Notes under the pieces: generated by a model | What the model was told of the DNA's origin: nothing | Seen by the model: the letters and a program-made list of their open reading frames with translations, nothing else | Databases searched by the model: none | From: Pontibaca salina | Lineage (GTDB): Bacteria > Pseudomonadota > Alphaproteobacteria > Rhodobacterales > Rhodobacteraceae | DNA length: 64,000 bases | Direction of reading: 5' to 3' | NCBI RefSeq assembly: GCF_016307205.1 | Contig: NZ_JAEIJD010000001.1 | Location: 1 to 64,000 of the forward strand | In this document: positions 1-8,614 of the stretch, piece by piece | Numbering within the stretch: position 1 is the stretch's first letter | How the letters are laid out: each line of letters begins with the position of its first letter | Translations under genes and position numbers: made by a program

Positions 1-558
1 GATGATTTCAATCTCAGACATAAGCATGTGCTTAAGGCTATCCTTAAGCCTCCTTGGTCAGGCCAAGGTGTCCGGTCGAAACGGGGGCCAGTTCAGAAGC
101 CGGGTCATAGTCGCGGCATTCAATAACTACGTTAGATTTTGGCCCCTGTCCTATTAGCGCTTGACAGCTTTCCGGTCGGAAAGGATTAGACAAGTGACTT
201 GACAAACCATTGAAACCTATTGGGGCAATTGAATGTCTAAGGATACACTAAGCCACTGAAATTTATAGATTCTGGAGATCCTCCTCGGTCCGCCACTTAC
301 CCCCTCAAGTGCATATTTTCGCACAATAAGTAACATTCGCACCCCAGCTTGCCCTTGCTGCAGTAGACTGCTTCGGAAGAAATGGGGAACAAGATCGTGC
401 TGCGCGGGACGCCCTCAACCATAGGCCTAGCCTCGCAGCTTCCCCTTGCCCCTCACCATCAAGCGCCGCCATCTGCTCACCAACGGGCAGCCGTGCACTC
501 AGCACACAATTTAGTGTGCTAGAGAAAGCGTGGGTGTAAGTTACACGAGGGCTTAAAA
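1..558. other. Intergenic stretch, no gene seen
   Basis: No reading frame here has a credible start and codon use. The open frame on the minus strand runs straight through the tRNA-Val gene and is an artefact. Around 270-297 a short string ends in CCGCCA and looks slightly like a tRNA 3' end, but it has no matching 5' acceptor strand or arms. Confidence 0.5.
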
Positions 559-634
<76 letters not shown>

Positions 635-991
635 GCGCCCCTGCTTTAGCGGGGCTTGAGCGAAGCCGCAAGCCTCTCCCTCAACTCAAGGACGACAAAA
701 TGCCGGTTTTAATAAAACCGGCCAAAAATTCGCGGGCTGCTCAATCCTCTCGAGCCGGAAGCTAACATAAACCCGCAAAGCTGAGGCATATGCGGAGGGC
801 ACTTTAATACCGGTTCACACAGACTGACTGCACCAGCAGGCAGCAGCCTCGCTGCGCCAGGCGAGCAGGTTGACGGTGCCCCTCCCCGACTAATTTTCGT
901 CTACGCGCCTATTTTTCGCTGGCAATATCAGACGGTTGCATTTCCGTCGCCGTTTGCCCTTCATGGGCGCAAGCTGTAACAAGAGCGCGCG
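635..991. other. Intergenic stretch, no gene seen
   Basis: This is the spacer between tRNA-Val and the CDF transporter gene. Any transporter promoter should lie in its last ~100 bases, but I see no clear -35/-10 pair or regulatory palindrome. Confidence 0.4.
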
Positions 992-1882
992 ATGGCTTTT
1001 ACCCTCAAACTTGCACTCGGAAGCGTGATCGTTGGCTTTCTGGTGTTTGGCCTCAAGACGCTGGCATATTGGATGACAGGATCCGTTGCGCTTCTGTCCG
1101 ATGCGCTTGAAAGCACGGTGAATGTCGCGGCTGGTTTCGCCGTTCTTATCGCGATTCGCGTCGCCGCCCAGCCAGCCGATACCGACCACCCTTATGGTCA
1201 CCATAAAGCCGAGTACTTCAGTGCGGTGCTTGAGGGCGTTTTAATCGTCGTCGCGGCGATTCTGATCCTGAAAGAAGCCTATGGTGGGTTTATCACCCCC
1301 CACGTTCTGGATGCGCCAATCGCTGGTCTTTTGGTAAACCTTGCGGCAACCGCACTTAATGCCGGATGGGCCTGGATTCTGATCACGAAAGGCAACCAAG
1401 AAAAATCGCCGGCTCTGGTGGCTGACGGCAAGCACCTTCTTGCGGATGTCGTGACTTCGGTCGGCGTGGCCGTCGGACTGTTGCTGGCCCTGGCAACCGG
1501 TTGGCCTTTGCTGGATCCGATCATGGCAACGGCGGTGGCCATCCACATACTTTGGTCAGGCTCGAAACTGGTTAAGGAGTCCCTCAGCGGCCTCATGGAC
1601 GAAGCCCTGCCAGAAGAGACGCTGGCCTTGGTTCACGCTATCATTTCATCGGAAGCATCGGGAGCCGTGGAGGCGCATGACCTCCGAACCCGCCAAGCTG
1701 GTCCCGCGACTTTCATCGACTTTCACCTCGTTGTACCAGGAGACATGTCGGTATTTCATGCCCATGAGATCTGCGACCGGGTCGAACAGGCGATAAAACG
1801 CACTCTCACGGATGCCGAGATCACCATTCATGTCGAGCCGGAACACAAATCAAAGCACTCAAACGTCATCCCGATTGACTGA
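992..1882 (+). CDS. Cation diffusion facilitator (CDF) family metal transporter
   Basis: The 296-residue inner-membrane protein has the usual CDF length and should export divalent metal (Zn, Fe or Mn type) in exchange for protons. About six membrane segments fill residues 5-190. TM2 carries SDALES (36-41) and TM5 carries HLLAD (148-152), which together supply the usual D/H metal-site residues. The motif DHPYGHHKAEYF follows TM2 (65-76) as in FieF-like members. A cytoplasmic C-terminal dimerisation domain ends in the typical HVEPE. It is a single-gene unit with no metal regulator beside it, so the substrate cannot be assigned. Confidence 0.9.
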   Translation: MAFTLKLALGSVIVGFLVFGLKTLAYWMTGSVALLSDALESTVNVAAGFAVLIAIRVAAQPADTDHPYGHHKAEYFSAVLEGVLIVVAAILILKEAYGGFITPHVLDAPIAGLLVNLAATALNAGWAWILITKGNQEKSPALVADGKHLLADVVTSVGVAVGLLLALATGWPLLDPIMATAVAIHILWSGSKLVKESLSGLMDEALPEETLALVHAIISSEASGAVEAHDLRTRQAGPATFIDFHLVVPGDMSVFHAHEICDRVEQAIKRTLTDAEITIHVEPEHKSKHSNVIPID

Positions 1883-2079
1883 CAGCAGCACCGGACCACG
1901 AGATGGGCCGTCAGTCGGTGCAGCTTTTATGCGCCAATGGCCCAGATCGAGCGCGTTTCAACAAACCAGCCTGCGTTAATCTGACACAGTCATGGCTCGA
2001 CGCAACCATGACCCCACTAAGCGACGCCCATTCAAACTGGCAATAGACTTGATCAATCAAGTGGCGTATCCCTCTCAAA

Positions 2080-2406
2080 ATGCAGGCTATACTGATCTAT
2101 TTTGCCGCCGCTCTGGCCGAGATTGCCGGGTGTTTCGCCTTCTGGCTCTGGTTCCGGCTGGGCAAGTCTCCGCTGTGGCTGTTTCCGGGGATGGCCTCTC
2201 TGGCTGTGTTCGCATGGCTACTGGTGCTAAGTCCCGCCGAACAGGCTGGACGTGCCTATGCCGTTTATGGCGGCGTCTATATCGCGTCGTCGCTGTTATG
2301 GCTCTGGATAGTCGAGGGCCATCGTCCCGACCACTGGGATCTCATCGGCGCCAGCATCTGCCTACTGGGCGCGGCGATCATCCTGTGGGCCCCCCGCGGC
2401 GCCTGA
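2080..2406 (+). CDS. ynfA: YnfA family (UPF0060) small membrane protein
   Basis: The 108-residue protein has four predicted membrane helices and is the normal size for YnfA, an SMR-like small multidrug transporter family. Recognisable segments are [15 protein letters not shown] (10-24), [18 protein letters not shown] and the terminal [12 protein letters not shown]. The start is the ATG at 2080, since a longer frame overlapping it in another phase shows no membrane pattern or conservation. It stands alone between the CDF transporter and tRNA-Met. The family assignment is firm. The drug-efflux role is only shown for some members elsewhere. Confidence 0.9.
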   Translation: MQAILIYFAAALAEIAGCFAFWLWFRLGKSPLWLFPGMASLAVFAWLLVLSPAEQAGRAYAVYGGVYIASSLLWLWIVEGHRPDHWDLIGASICLLGAAIILWAPRGA

Positions 2407-2592
2407 CCTGTCTCTTCAGCTGGTGATTTGCCGGCCCTGCTTTTTTAGAACTGCAGAACACCCGGTCAGTTCTAGGCAAGAATACCACTTCGATCTTCAT
2501 GCGGCGGTCAGCACCACGCGCAAGGATAAAGCCCTCAACACTCAGGGCGTCTGAACGCCCTCTTCTCGACCCAAGATAGGTGTATGGGAAAT

Positions 2593-2669
2593 TGGTAGCG
2601 GAGGAGGGACTTGAACCCCCGACACGCGGATTATGATTCCGCTGCTCTAACCACCTGAGCTACTCCGCC
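2593..2669 (-). tRNA. tRNA-Met(CAU), elongator type
   Basis: The 77-nt minus-strand cloverleaf has acceptor GGCGGAG/CTCCGCT, D arm GTAGCTCAGGTGGTTAGAGC, anticodon stem GCGGA/TCCGC with loop ATCATAA (anticodon CAT), and an encoded CCA. It lacks the initiator features (C1:A72 mismatch, three G:C pairs closing the anticodon loop), so it is an elongator Met tRNA. A tRNA-Ile with modified CAU is less likely from the sequence. Confidence 0.92.
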
Positions 2670-2753
2670 AAAAGCGTCCCCGCAATTAGGCCAGCATCCT
2701 GCGGTCGTCAAGGCACAAAAACCCGAGACCGCAAGAATACTGGCCAGAACCGC

Positions 2754-3785
2754 TTAAGCGCCGCGCACCGTGTCGATCATCAACTGCACGTTGGCTGGGT
2801 CCGCATCGGGCGTAATGCCGTGGCCCAGATTAAAAATATGCGGCCCACCGGAAAACGCGCGCACGATATGGCGAGTCTCCTCAACCAGTGCGTCGCCACC
2901 CGTCACCATATGCGATGAGGCCAGATTGCCCTGAACGCAACCATCGACCTGCACATGCTTTACCGCCCACTCAGGCGAGACAGAATTGTCCAGGGCAACG
3001 CAATCGATGCCGGTGGCCTTGGCAAAGCCGATATATTTGTCGCCTGCCTCACGCGGGAAGCCGATAATCGGAATACCGGGATGGCGCTCTTTCAGCGCTT
3101 GGGTGATGCGTCGGCACGGCTCCAGAGCATAGGTCTGGAAATCCGCACCTGAAAGCGATCCGGCCCAGCTGTCGAACAGTTTGATCACTTCGGCCCCGGC
3201 TTCGATCTGCGCCGAGAGATAGAGGATTGTCGCCTCGGTGATACGCTCCATAAGCGCGTCGAACACCGGACGGTTTCCATCCTTCAACGCGTGCGCCGGC
3301 CCTTGGTCGGGCGTGCCACGCCCGGCGATCATATAGGTCGCAACGGTCCACGGCGCACCTGCGAAACCGATCAGCGTCGTCTCGCGCGGCAGTGCCTCGG
3401 TCAGGTTGCGCACGGTCTGATAAATTGGGTTCAACGTTTCGTGAATGACATCCGCCGGTTTCAGCGCGTCAAAGTCCGCCTGCGTCGTGATCGTAGACAA
3501 GCGCGGCCCCTCGCCGTCAACGAACCACAGATCAGCCCCCAGTGCTTGCGGGATCAACAGAATATCCGCAAACAGGATCGAGGCGTCAAAGCCAAAGCGC
3601 CGGATCGGTTGCAGCGTTACCTCGGTCGCCAGATCGCTGTTATAGCAAAGCGATAGGAAATCGCCGGCCTCGGCCCGCGTGGCGCGATATTCGGGCAGAT
3701 ACCGCCCGGCTTGCCGCATCATCCAGATCGGTGGCGTGTCCAGCGTCTCGCCCGCCAAAGCCCGTAATATAGTCTTGTCAGCCAT
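2754..3785 (-). CDS. hemE: Uroporphyrinogen decarboxylase
   Basis: HemE decarboxylates the four acetate side chains of uroporphyrinogen III to give coproporphyrinogen III, in the cytosol. The 343 residues match the family length. The N-terminal signature (18-34, containing [12 protein letters not shown]) and the second signature [13 protein letters not shown] (140-152) are both intact. The gene is divergent from hemC across a ~100-bp shared promoter region. With hemC and hemF it places three consecutive-stage haem genes together, which suggests coordinated supply of tetrapyrrole for cytochromes and perhaps bacteriochlorophyll. Confidence 0.97.
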   Translation of the reverse strand: MADKTILRALAGETLDTPPIWMMRQAGRYLPEYRATRAEAGDFLSLCYNSDLATEVTLQPIRRFGFDASILFADILLIPQALGADLWFVDGEGPRLSTITTQADFDALKPADVIHETLNPIYQTVRNLTEALPRETTLIGFAGAPWTVATYMIAGRGTPDQGPAHALKDGNRPVFDALMERITEATILYLSAQIEAGAEVIKLFDSWAGSLSGADFQTYALEPCRRITQALKERHPGIPIIGFPREAGDKYIGFAKATGIDCVALDNSVSPEWAVKHVQVDGCVQGNLASSHMVTGGDALVEETRHIVRAFSGGPHIFNLGHGITPDADPANVQLMIDTVRGA

Positions 3786-3886
3786 GTATGCCCCCGGTCA
3801 ATTGTCAGCCCACGGGTCTGCCCTACGCGGCAATTTGTCAAGGGCAGACGGTTGTAAGGGCAATGTGACGCGGCTAAAGACGGGGC

Positions 3887-4834
3887 ATGATACAGCCTCT
3901 TCCCTCTCCCGCGCAGCCATTGAAAATCGGCACCCGCGGCTCACCGCTTGCCGTCGCGCAAGCAACCGAAACCCGTGATCGTCTGGCGGCGGCGTTCGAC
4001 CTGCCCGAGGATGCTTTTGAAATTGTGGTGATCAAGACCACCGGTGATCGCATCATCGACCGACCGCTGAAAGAAATCGGCGGCAAAGGCCTGTTTACCC
4101 GCGAAATCGAAGAAGCCTTGCTGGATGGAGGTATCGACATTGCCGTGCACTCCATGAAGGATATGCCGGTGTTGCAACCGGGCGGATTGTTGTTGGACAC
4201 CTATCTGCCCCGCGAGGACGAGCGCGACAGTTTTGTGTCGCCGACGAAATCCCGTCTGGACGAGTTGGACGAAGGGGCCGTTGTCGGCACCTCGAGCCTG
4301 CGGCGGCGCGCCCAATTGCTGAACCGTCGCCCTGATTTGCAGGTGGTCGAATTTCGCGGCAATGTGCAGACTCGGCTGAAAAAGCTGGCCGATGGTGTGG
4401 CAGAATGCACGTTCCTCGCGATGGCCGGGTTGAAACGTCTGGGACGCACCGATGTGCCCGCCACTCCGATCTCCGTCGACGATATGCTGCCCGCCGTAGC
4501 CCAAGGCGCGATCGGGATCGAACGGCGCGAAAACGATGATCGCGTGGCCGAGATGCTGGCCGCGATTCATGATCGGGCAACCGGCAAACGGCTGGCCGCC
4601 GAACGCGCCTTTCTGGCGGCCCTGGATGGGTCCTGTGAAACCCCGATTGCGGCACTGGCGCTTCTGGACGGCGACCGCCTGCGCCTGCGCGGCGAGGTGC
4701 TTCGCCCGGACGGATCTGAGGCGATCAGTGATGACCGGACTTGTGCAATCGCGGACGGGGCCGAGATGGGGCATGCGATGGGCAAAGACATGCTGGCTCA
4801 GGCCGGACCCGGCTTTTTTGATTGGCGTGAATAA
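3887..4834 (+). CDS. hemC: Porphobilinogen deaminase (hydroxymethylbilane synthase)
   Basis: HemC polymerises four porphobilinogen units into hydroxymethylbilane on a covalently attached dipyrromethane cofactor. The 315 residues are normal length. Visible landmarks are GTRGSPLAVAQA (15-26), HSMKDMP (88-94), the conserved GTSSLRR (134-140) and cofactor-binding Cys250 in DGSCETPIA. The next gene, hemF, starts 27 bp downstream on the same strand, so the two are probably cotranscribed. hemE is divergent. Confidence 0.97.
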   Translation: MIQPLPSPAQPLKIGTRGSPLAVAQATETRDRLAAAFDLPEDAFEIVVIKTTGDRIIDRPLKEIGGKGLFTREIEEALLDGGIDIAVHSMKDMPVLQPGGLLLDTYLPREDERDSFVSPTKSRLDELDEGAVVGTSSLRRRAQLLNRRPDLQVVEFRGNVQTRLKKLADGVAECTFLAMAGLKRLGRTDVPATPISVDDMLPAVAQGAIGIERRENDDRVAEMLAAIHDRATGKRLAAERAFLAALDGSCETPIAALALLDGDRLRLRGEVLRPDGSEAISDDRTCAIADGAEMGHAMGKDMLAQAGPGFFDWRE

Positions 4835-4861
4835 CCACCGCCCCTGCAAGGATCAGACCTG

Positions 4862-5755
4862 ATGAAAGACACGATGCGTGGCGAAAAACAACGCGCCGCA
4901 GGCTGGTTTTACGAGCTGCGCGATACCATTGTCGCCGAATTCGAGCGGCTGGAAGACAGCCACCAGAGCGGCCCGCTATCGGACACAGATGCGGGCCGGT
5001 TCGAGGTCACCGAGACGCAACGCGCTTCGTCCGATGGATCGGACGCTGGCGGCGGATTGATGAGCGTGATGCGCGGCGGCCGGGTCTTCGAAAAGGTCGG
5101 CGTCAATGTTTCGACTGTCTACGGCACCTTGGGCGCGCGCGCGCAGGAAGCGATGGCGGCGCGCAAGGGCTTGCCGGGCATGAAGGAAGACCCACGCTTC
5201 TGGGCCAGCGGTATTTCCTTAGTCGCCCATATGCAAAACCCGCACGTACCGGCAGTTCACATGAACACGCGCATGTTCTGGACCCCGCATGGCTGGTGGT
5301 TCGGCGGTGGTTCAGATCTCAACCCGGCGATCGAATATGACGCCGATACCGAGCATTTTCATCACCAGCAAAAGGTGCATTTGGATCGGCACGGTCAGCT
5401 TTACTATCCGAAGTTCAAAGCCTGGGCAGATGAGTATTTCTATATCCCGCACCGCCATCGCGCGCGGGGGGTCGGCGGGATCTTCATGGATGACCACTGC
5501 ACCGGCGATTGGGAAGAGGATTTTTCGCTGACGCAGGACATTGGGCGCGCGTTTCTGCCCGCCTTCGTTCCGCTGGTCGAAAAACGGCGGGTGCAGGACT
5601 GGAACGAGACTGACAAAGAAGCACAGCTGGTGCATCGCGGTCTCTATGCCGAATATAATCTGGTCTATGATCGCGGCACAAAATTCGGTCTGGAAACTGG
5701 CCATGATGCGAATGCCGTGCTGATGAGCCTGCCGCCCTTGGCAAAATGGATTTGA
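4862..5755 (+). CDS. hemF: Coproporphyrinogen III oxidase, oxygen-dependent
   Basis: This enzyme oxidatively decarboxylates coproporphyrinogen III to protoporphyrinogen IX using O2, so the organism has an aerobic route. The 297 residues are typical. The family signature lies at 187-211 (AWADEYFYIPHRHRARG, then VGGIFMDD), and the substrate-site region NPHVPAVHMNTRMF is intact at 126-139. The signature reads HRHRARG where many homologues have HRxExRG. This is a small deviation and does not suggest inactivation. The gene follows hemC closely and the DnaJ-like gene comes next. Confidence 0.95.
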   Translation: MKDTMRGEKQRAAGWFYELRDTIVAEFERLEDSHQSGPLSDTDAGRFEVTETQRASSDGSDAGGGLMSVMRGGRVFEKVGVNVSTVYGTLGARAQEAMAARKGLPGMKEDPRFWASGISLVAHMQNPHVPAVHMNTRMFWTPHGWWFGGGSDLNPAIEYDADTEHFHHQQKVHLDRHGQLYYPKFKAWADEYFYIPHRHRARGVGGIFMDDHCTGDWEEDFSLTQDIGRAFLPAFVPLVEKRRVQDWNETDKEAQLVHRGLYAEYNLVYDRGTKFGLETGHDANAVLMSLPPLAKWI

Positions 5756-5853
5756 ATCCAGTCTTGATTTTTACTCGGCCTGCCCTTTCATATCTCGTAA
5801 CAGTGATATGAGCCGCCGCCCATAGGGGCGTGCCGAGAAAGGAAATCAAGAGC

Positions 5854-6801
5854 ATGGACCCCTATGCTGCGCTTGGTCTGAAAAAATCGGCCACCGATGA
5901 GGAGATAAAAAAGGCGTATCGCAAGATCGCCCGCACCAGCCATCCGGACCTGCACCCCGACGATGCAGAGGCCGAGGCCCGGTTCAAAGCGGCCTCGGCT
6001 GCCTATGATTTGCTGCGCGATCCCGAAACCCGTGCCCGGTTTGACCGCGGGGAAATCGATGCCACCGGTGCCGAGACACAGGCGCATCGCCAGCGCCAAT
6101 ATTACCGTGACTATGCCGGAGCCGCCGACAACCCCTATGGCAGCGGATTCTCAGGCGGGCAGCAACGACAGGGCGCATCGGATTTCGACGATGCCGATCC
6201 ATCTGACATCTTCGCGCAATTCTTTCGACAGCGCGGTGCCGGCGGTGGTCAGGGCTTCGCGGCGCGCGGCGCCGACGCACGTTATGCGCTGGAAGTCCCG
6301 TTTCTGGAAGCCGTCAATGGGACCAGAACCCGCATTACCCTGCCGGACGGCAATGCACTTGAGGTCAAGATCCCACAAGGCACCGCTGACGGGCAGACCA
6401 TCCGCCTGCGCGGCAAGGGCCAACCGGGGTTTAATGGTGGGCCGCCGGGCGATGCATTGGTTACCCTGACAGTCCGCCCTCACCCCATCTTTCACCGCGA
6501 GGGCAACGACATCGTGGTGACCCTGCCCATCACGATCGACGAGGCGATTCTGGGCAGCAAAGTGGCAACGCCGACGATTGATGGCTCGGTTATGTTGACT
6601 ATTCCCAAAGGGGCCAGCAGCGGGCAGACATTGCGGCTTCGCGGGCGCGGCGTAAAGCCCGCCGGCAATGCTCCGCGAGGCGATCAGCGGGTCGAACTTT
6701 CGATTGTCGCACCTCCTAAAGTGGATGAAGAGCTGGCCAGCTTCATGGAGGAATGGCGTAAGAAACATTCCTATGATCCGAGAAAAGGGATGAAACCATG
6801 A
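5854..6801 (+). CDS. cbpA: CbpA-like J-domain co-chaperone
   Basis: The protein is a DnaJ-class co-chaperone of DnaK, of the type lacking the Cys-rich zinc domain. An N-terminal J domain starts at MDPYAALGL and carries HPD in TSHPDLHPDD. A Gly-rich linker and two beta-rich substrate-binding domains with VKIPQGTADGQTIRLRGKG and LTIPKGASSGQTLRLRGRG follow. I chose the ATG at 5854 over an in-frame GTG at 5830 because the J domain begins there and AAGGAA lies upstream. The stop overlaps the next gene, cbpM, by 4 bp, which matches the CbpA/CbpM pair. Confidence 0.88.
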   Translation: MDPYAALGLKKSATDEEIKKAYRKIARTSHPDLHPDDAEAEARFKAASAAYDLLRDPETRARFDRGEIDATGAETQAHRQRQYYRDYAGAADNPYGSGFSGGQQRQGASDFDDADPSDIFAQFFRQRGAGGGQGFAARGADARYALEVPFLEAVNGTRTRITLPDGNALEVKIPQGTADGQTIRLRGKGQPGFNGGPPGDALVTLTVRPHPIFHREGNDIVVTLPITIDEAILGSKVATPTIDGSVMLTIPKGASSGQTLRLRGRGVKPAGNAPRGDQRVELSIVAPPKVDEELASFMEEWRKKHSYDPRKGMKP

Positions 6802-7136
6802 CCGTTCTTTATTCGGAAACCCAGCTTGTTCGCACCATTGACCGACTGACAGAATCCCAATTAACCACATTCATTCAGGCCGAGATCATAACCCCGGTGC
6901 AGACCGACAGCGGCCCCGCCTTTCGCGAAATCGACGTGGCCCGCTTGAATCTGCTATGCGAACTATCCGATGAATTCGATCTGAACGAGGACGCCTTGGG
7001 AATGATCATGTCGTTGGTTGATCAATTGCACAGTGCACGGCGCGATCTGCGCAACATAGTGACGGCATTGAAGCGTGAAAATACAGATGTTCAGCGCCGC
7101 ATCGCCAGTGCGTTGCTCCACAAACACGACAATTGA
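6798..7136 (+). CDS. cbpM: Chaperone modulator CbpM
   Basis: The 112-residue protein is a MerR-like helical modulator that in E. coli binds the CbpA J domain and limits its activity with DnaK. The segment ITPVQTDSGPAFREIDVARL resembles the MerR-type HTH, and DEFDLNEDALGMIMSLVDQL the following helices. Its ATG overlaps the cbpA stop as ATGA, so translation is probably coupled and near-stoichiometric. Assignment rests on both sequence and context. Confidence 0.85.
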   Translation: MTVLYSETQLVRTIDRLTESQLTTFIQAEIITPVQTDSGPAFREIDVARLNLLCELSDEFDLNEDALGMIMSLVDQLHSARRDLRNIVTALKRENTDVQRRIASALLHKHDN

Positions 7137-7148
7137 GCAAACTCTTTA

Positions 7149-7170
7149 CCGGACAGAGCACAATGTCCGG
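7149..7170. terminator. Hairpin between convergent cbpM and rmuC
   Basis: A perfect 7-bp inverted repeat CCGGACA/TGTCCGG with an 8-nt loop lies in the 45-bp convergent gap. There is no strong T tract on either side, so it is a plausible but weak bidirectional terminator. Confidence 0.4.
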
Positions 7171-7181
7171 CAAGTGCTGCT

Positions 7182-8582
7182 CTAGTCGGTGAGTTCGGAA
7201 GCCGTCAGCTGACGTGTTTCGCTTTCAATCACCGTGGGGGCGGCAATCTCGGTTTTGGGCGGCACGACCCCCATCGCCTCGAACTTGCGGGCCGAGGGCA
7301 AAACCCGCCCTTCCATTGATCCGACCGCACTGTTGTAACTGCCAACGGCGCGGTCGAGATGTGTGCCGACCCTACCCAGATGTTCGCCGAACCGGCCCAA
7401 CCGGTCGTAAAGTTCGCGGGCCACGCGCTGAACCTCGGCCGCGTTTTCGGCCATTTTTTCCTGCTGCCAGCCATAGGCAATAGCCTTGATCAGCGCCATG
7501 AGCGTCGTTGGCGTAGAAATCAGAACCTTGTTCTCAAACGCAAATTCCAGCAGCGACGGATCAGCCTCGACCGCCGCCGACACAAAAGTTTCGCCGGGAA
7601 TGAACATCACCACGAAGTCTGGTGTCGTCGCGATTGCGTCCTGATACGCCTTTGAAGACAATAGCCGCACATGGGTACGGACTTGCCCCGCATGGCGCGT
7701 TAGCTGTTGTTGTTGGGCTTCGGGCGTGTCGCTTTCCAGCGCGTTCAGATAAGCATCCAGCGGCGTCTTGGCATCGATCACGATGCTTTTGCCACCCGGT
7801 ATCTGCACGATTGCATCGGGACGCTGTGCGCCGTTATCGGTGTTGATCTGCTTTTCCAGCGTGTAATCGACGTTTTCGCTCATGCCTGCCATGTCGAACA
7901 CCTGCCGCAACTGCATCTCGCCCCAGCGCCCGCGGGTTTTGGGCGCGCGCAGGGCCTGCACCAATTTGCGGGTTTCCTGGCCCAGCGTCATCTGCCCCTG
8001 CGCCAGTTCATGGACCTGCTGGCGGATCGCGCCATAGGCCTCGTTCCGGGCGGTTTCAATTTCCTTAATGCGTTGATCGAACTGGCCCAGCTTTTCGTCC
8101 AAGGGTTTGACAAGGTTTGATATGGCCAATTGCCGCTTCTCAATATCCTCGCTGGCGGATTGGCTGTGTTTCTGAAACCGTTCGCTGACCAGCCCTAAGA
8201 ATTGCTCGGAGTTTTTTTGCAGGACGCCGCTGGCCAAGGTTTCGAAGCGGTCTTCCAGTTCCTTTTTCATGTCGCGCAGTTCTTCCAACCGCCCCGCGTG
8301 TTCGCGTTTCAGAGATTCCAGCGCCGTTTGAGCGCTAATACGCGCCTCTTTCTCGGTATCGTACAGTCGGTCGATCTGGGTCAGTCGTTCTTCCAGCGCC
8401 GGCAGGCGTTCGGCCTCGACCGTGCGCACGGTCAGCTCCTGCCGCAGTTCGCCCGCGTGTCGCTCTGCCGCTTTCAACGCTGTTTGTGCGCGGGAGAGCT
8501 TTCCCATCCAGACCAGCCAGAGCGCCGCCATTCCCGCGGCCAGCGCCGCGCATATCAACCAGAGATCGGGTTCAAATGCCAT
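7182..8582 (-). CDS. rmuC: DNA recombination protein RmuC
   Basis: The 466-residue protein has an N-terminal membrane anchor (about 8-26), a long coiled coil (about 30-150) and the RmuC PD-(D/E)XK nuclease-like domain. The segments GRWGEMQLRQVFDMAGM and SIVIDAKTPLDAYLNAL carry the expected nuclease acidic/DAK residues. In E. coli RmuC limits inversions at short inverted repeats. It lies 32 bp downstream of mutL on the same strand, so it may be read together with that repair gene. Confidence 0.93.
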   Translation of the reverse strand: MAFEPDLWLICAALAAGMAALWLVWMGKLSRAQTALKAAERHAGELRQELTVRTVEAERLPALEERLTQIDRLYDTEKEARISAQTALESLKREHAGRLEELRDMKKELEDRFETLASGVLQKNSEQFLGLVSERFQKHSQSASEDIEKRQLAISNLVKPLDEKLGQFDQRIKEIETARNEAYGAIRQQVHELAQGQMTLGQETRKLVQALRAPKTRGRWGEMQLRQVFDMAGMSENVDYTLEKQINTDNGAQRPDAIVQIPGGKSIVIDAKTPLDAYLNALESDTPEAQQQQLTRHAGQVRTHVRLLSSKAYQDAIATTPDFVVMFIPGETFVSAAVEADPSLLEFAFENKVLISTPTTLMALIKAIAYGWQQEKMAENAAEVQRVARELYDRLGRFGEHLGRVGTHLDRAVGSYNSAVGSMEGRVLPSARKFEAMGVVPPKTEIAAPTVIESETRQLTASELTD

Positions 8583-8614
8583 GATGTTCTCATTACGTTC
8601 TCAATCAGCTCCGG

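Noticed and set aside
270-297. Possible tRNA 3' end or att scar ending in CCGCCA
   Set aside because: No partner acceptor strand, D arm or anticodon arm nearby, and no second copy of the string seen in the window.
3291-3656. Long plus-strand frames inside hemE, and similar antisense frames inside other genes
   Set aside because: These are shadows caused by high-GC codon use in real genes on the other strand.
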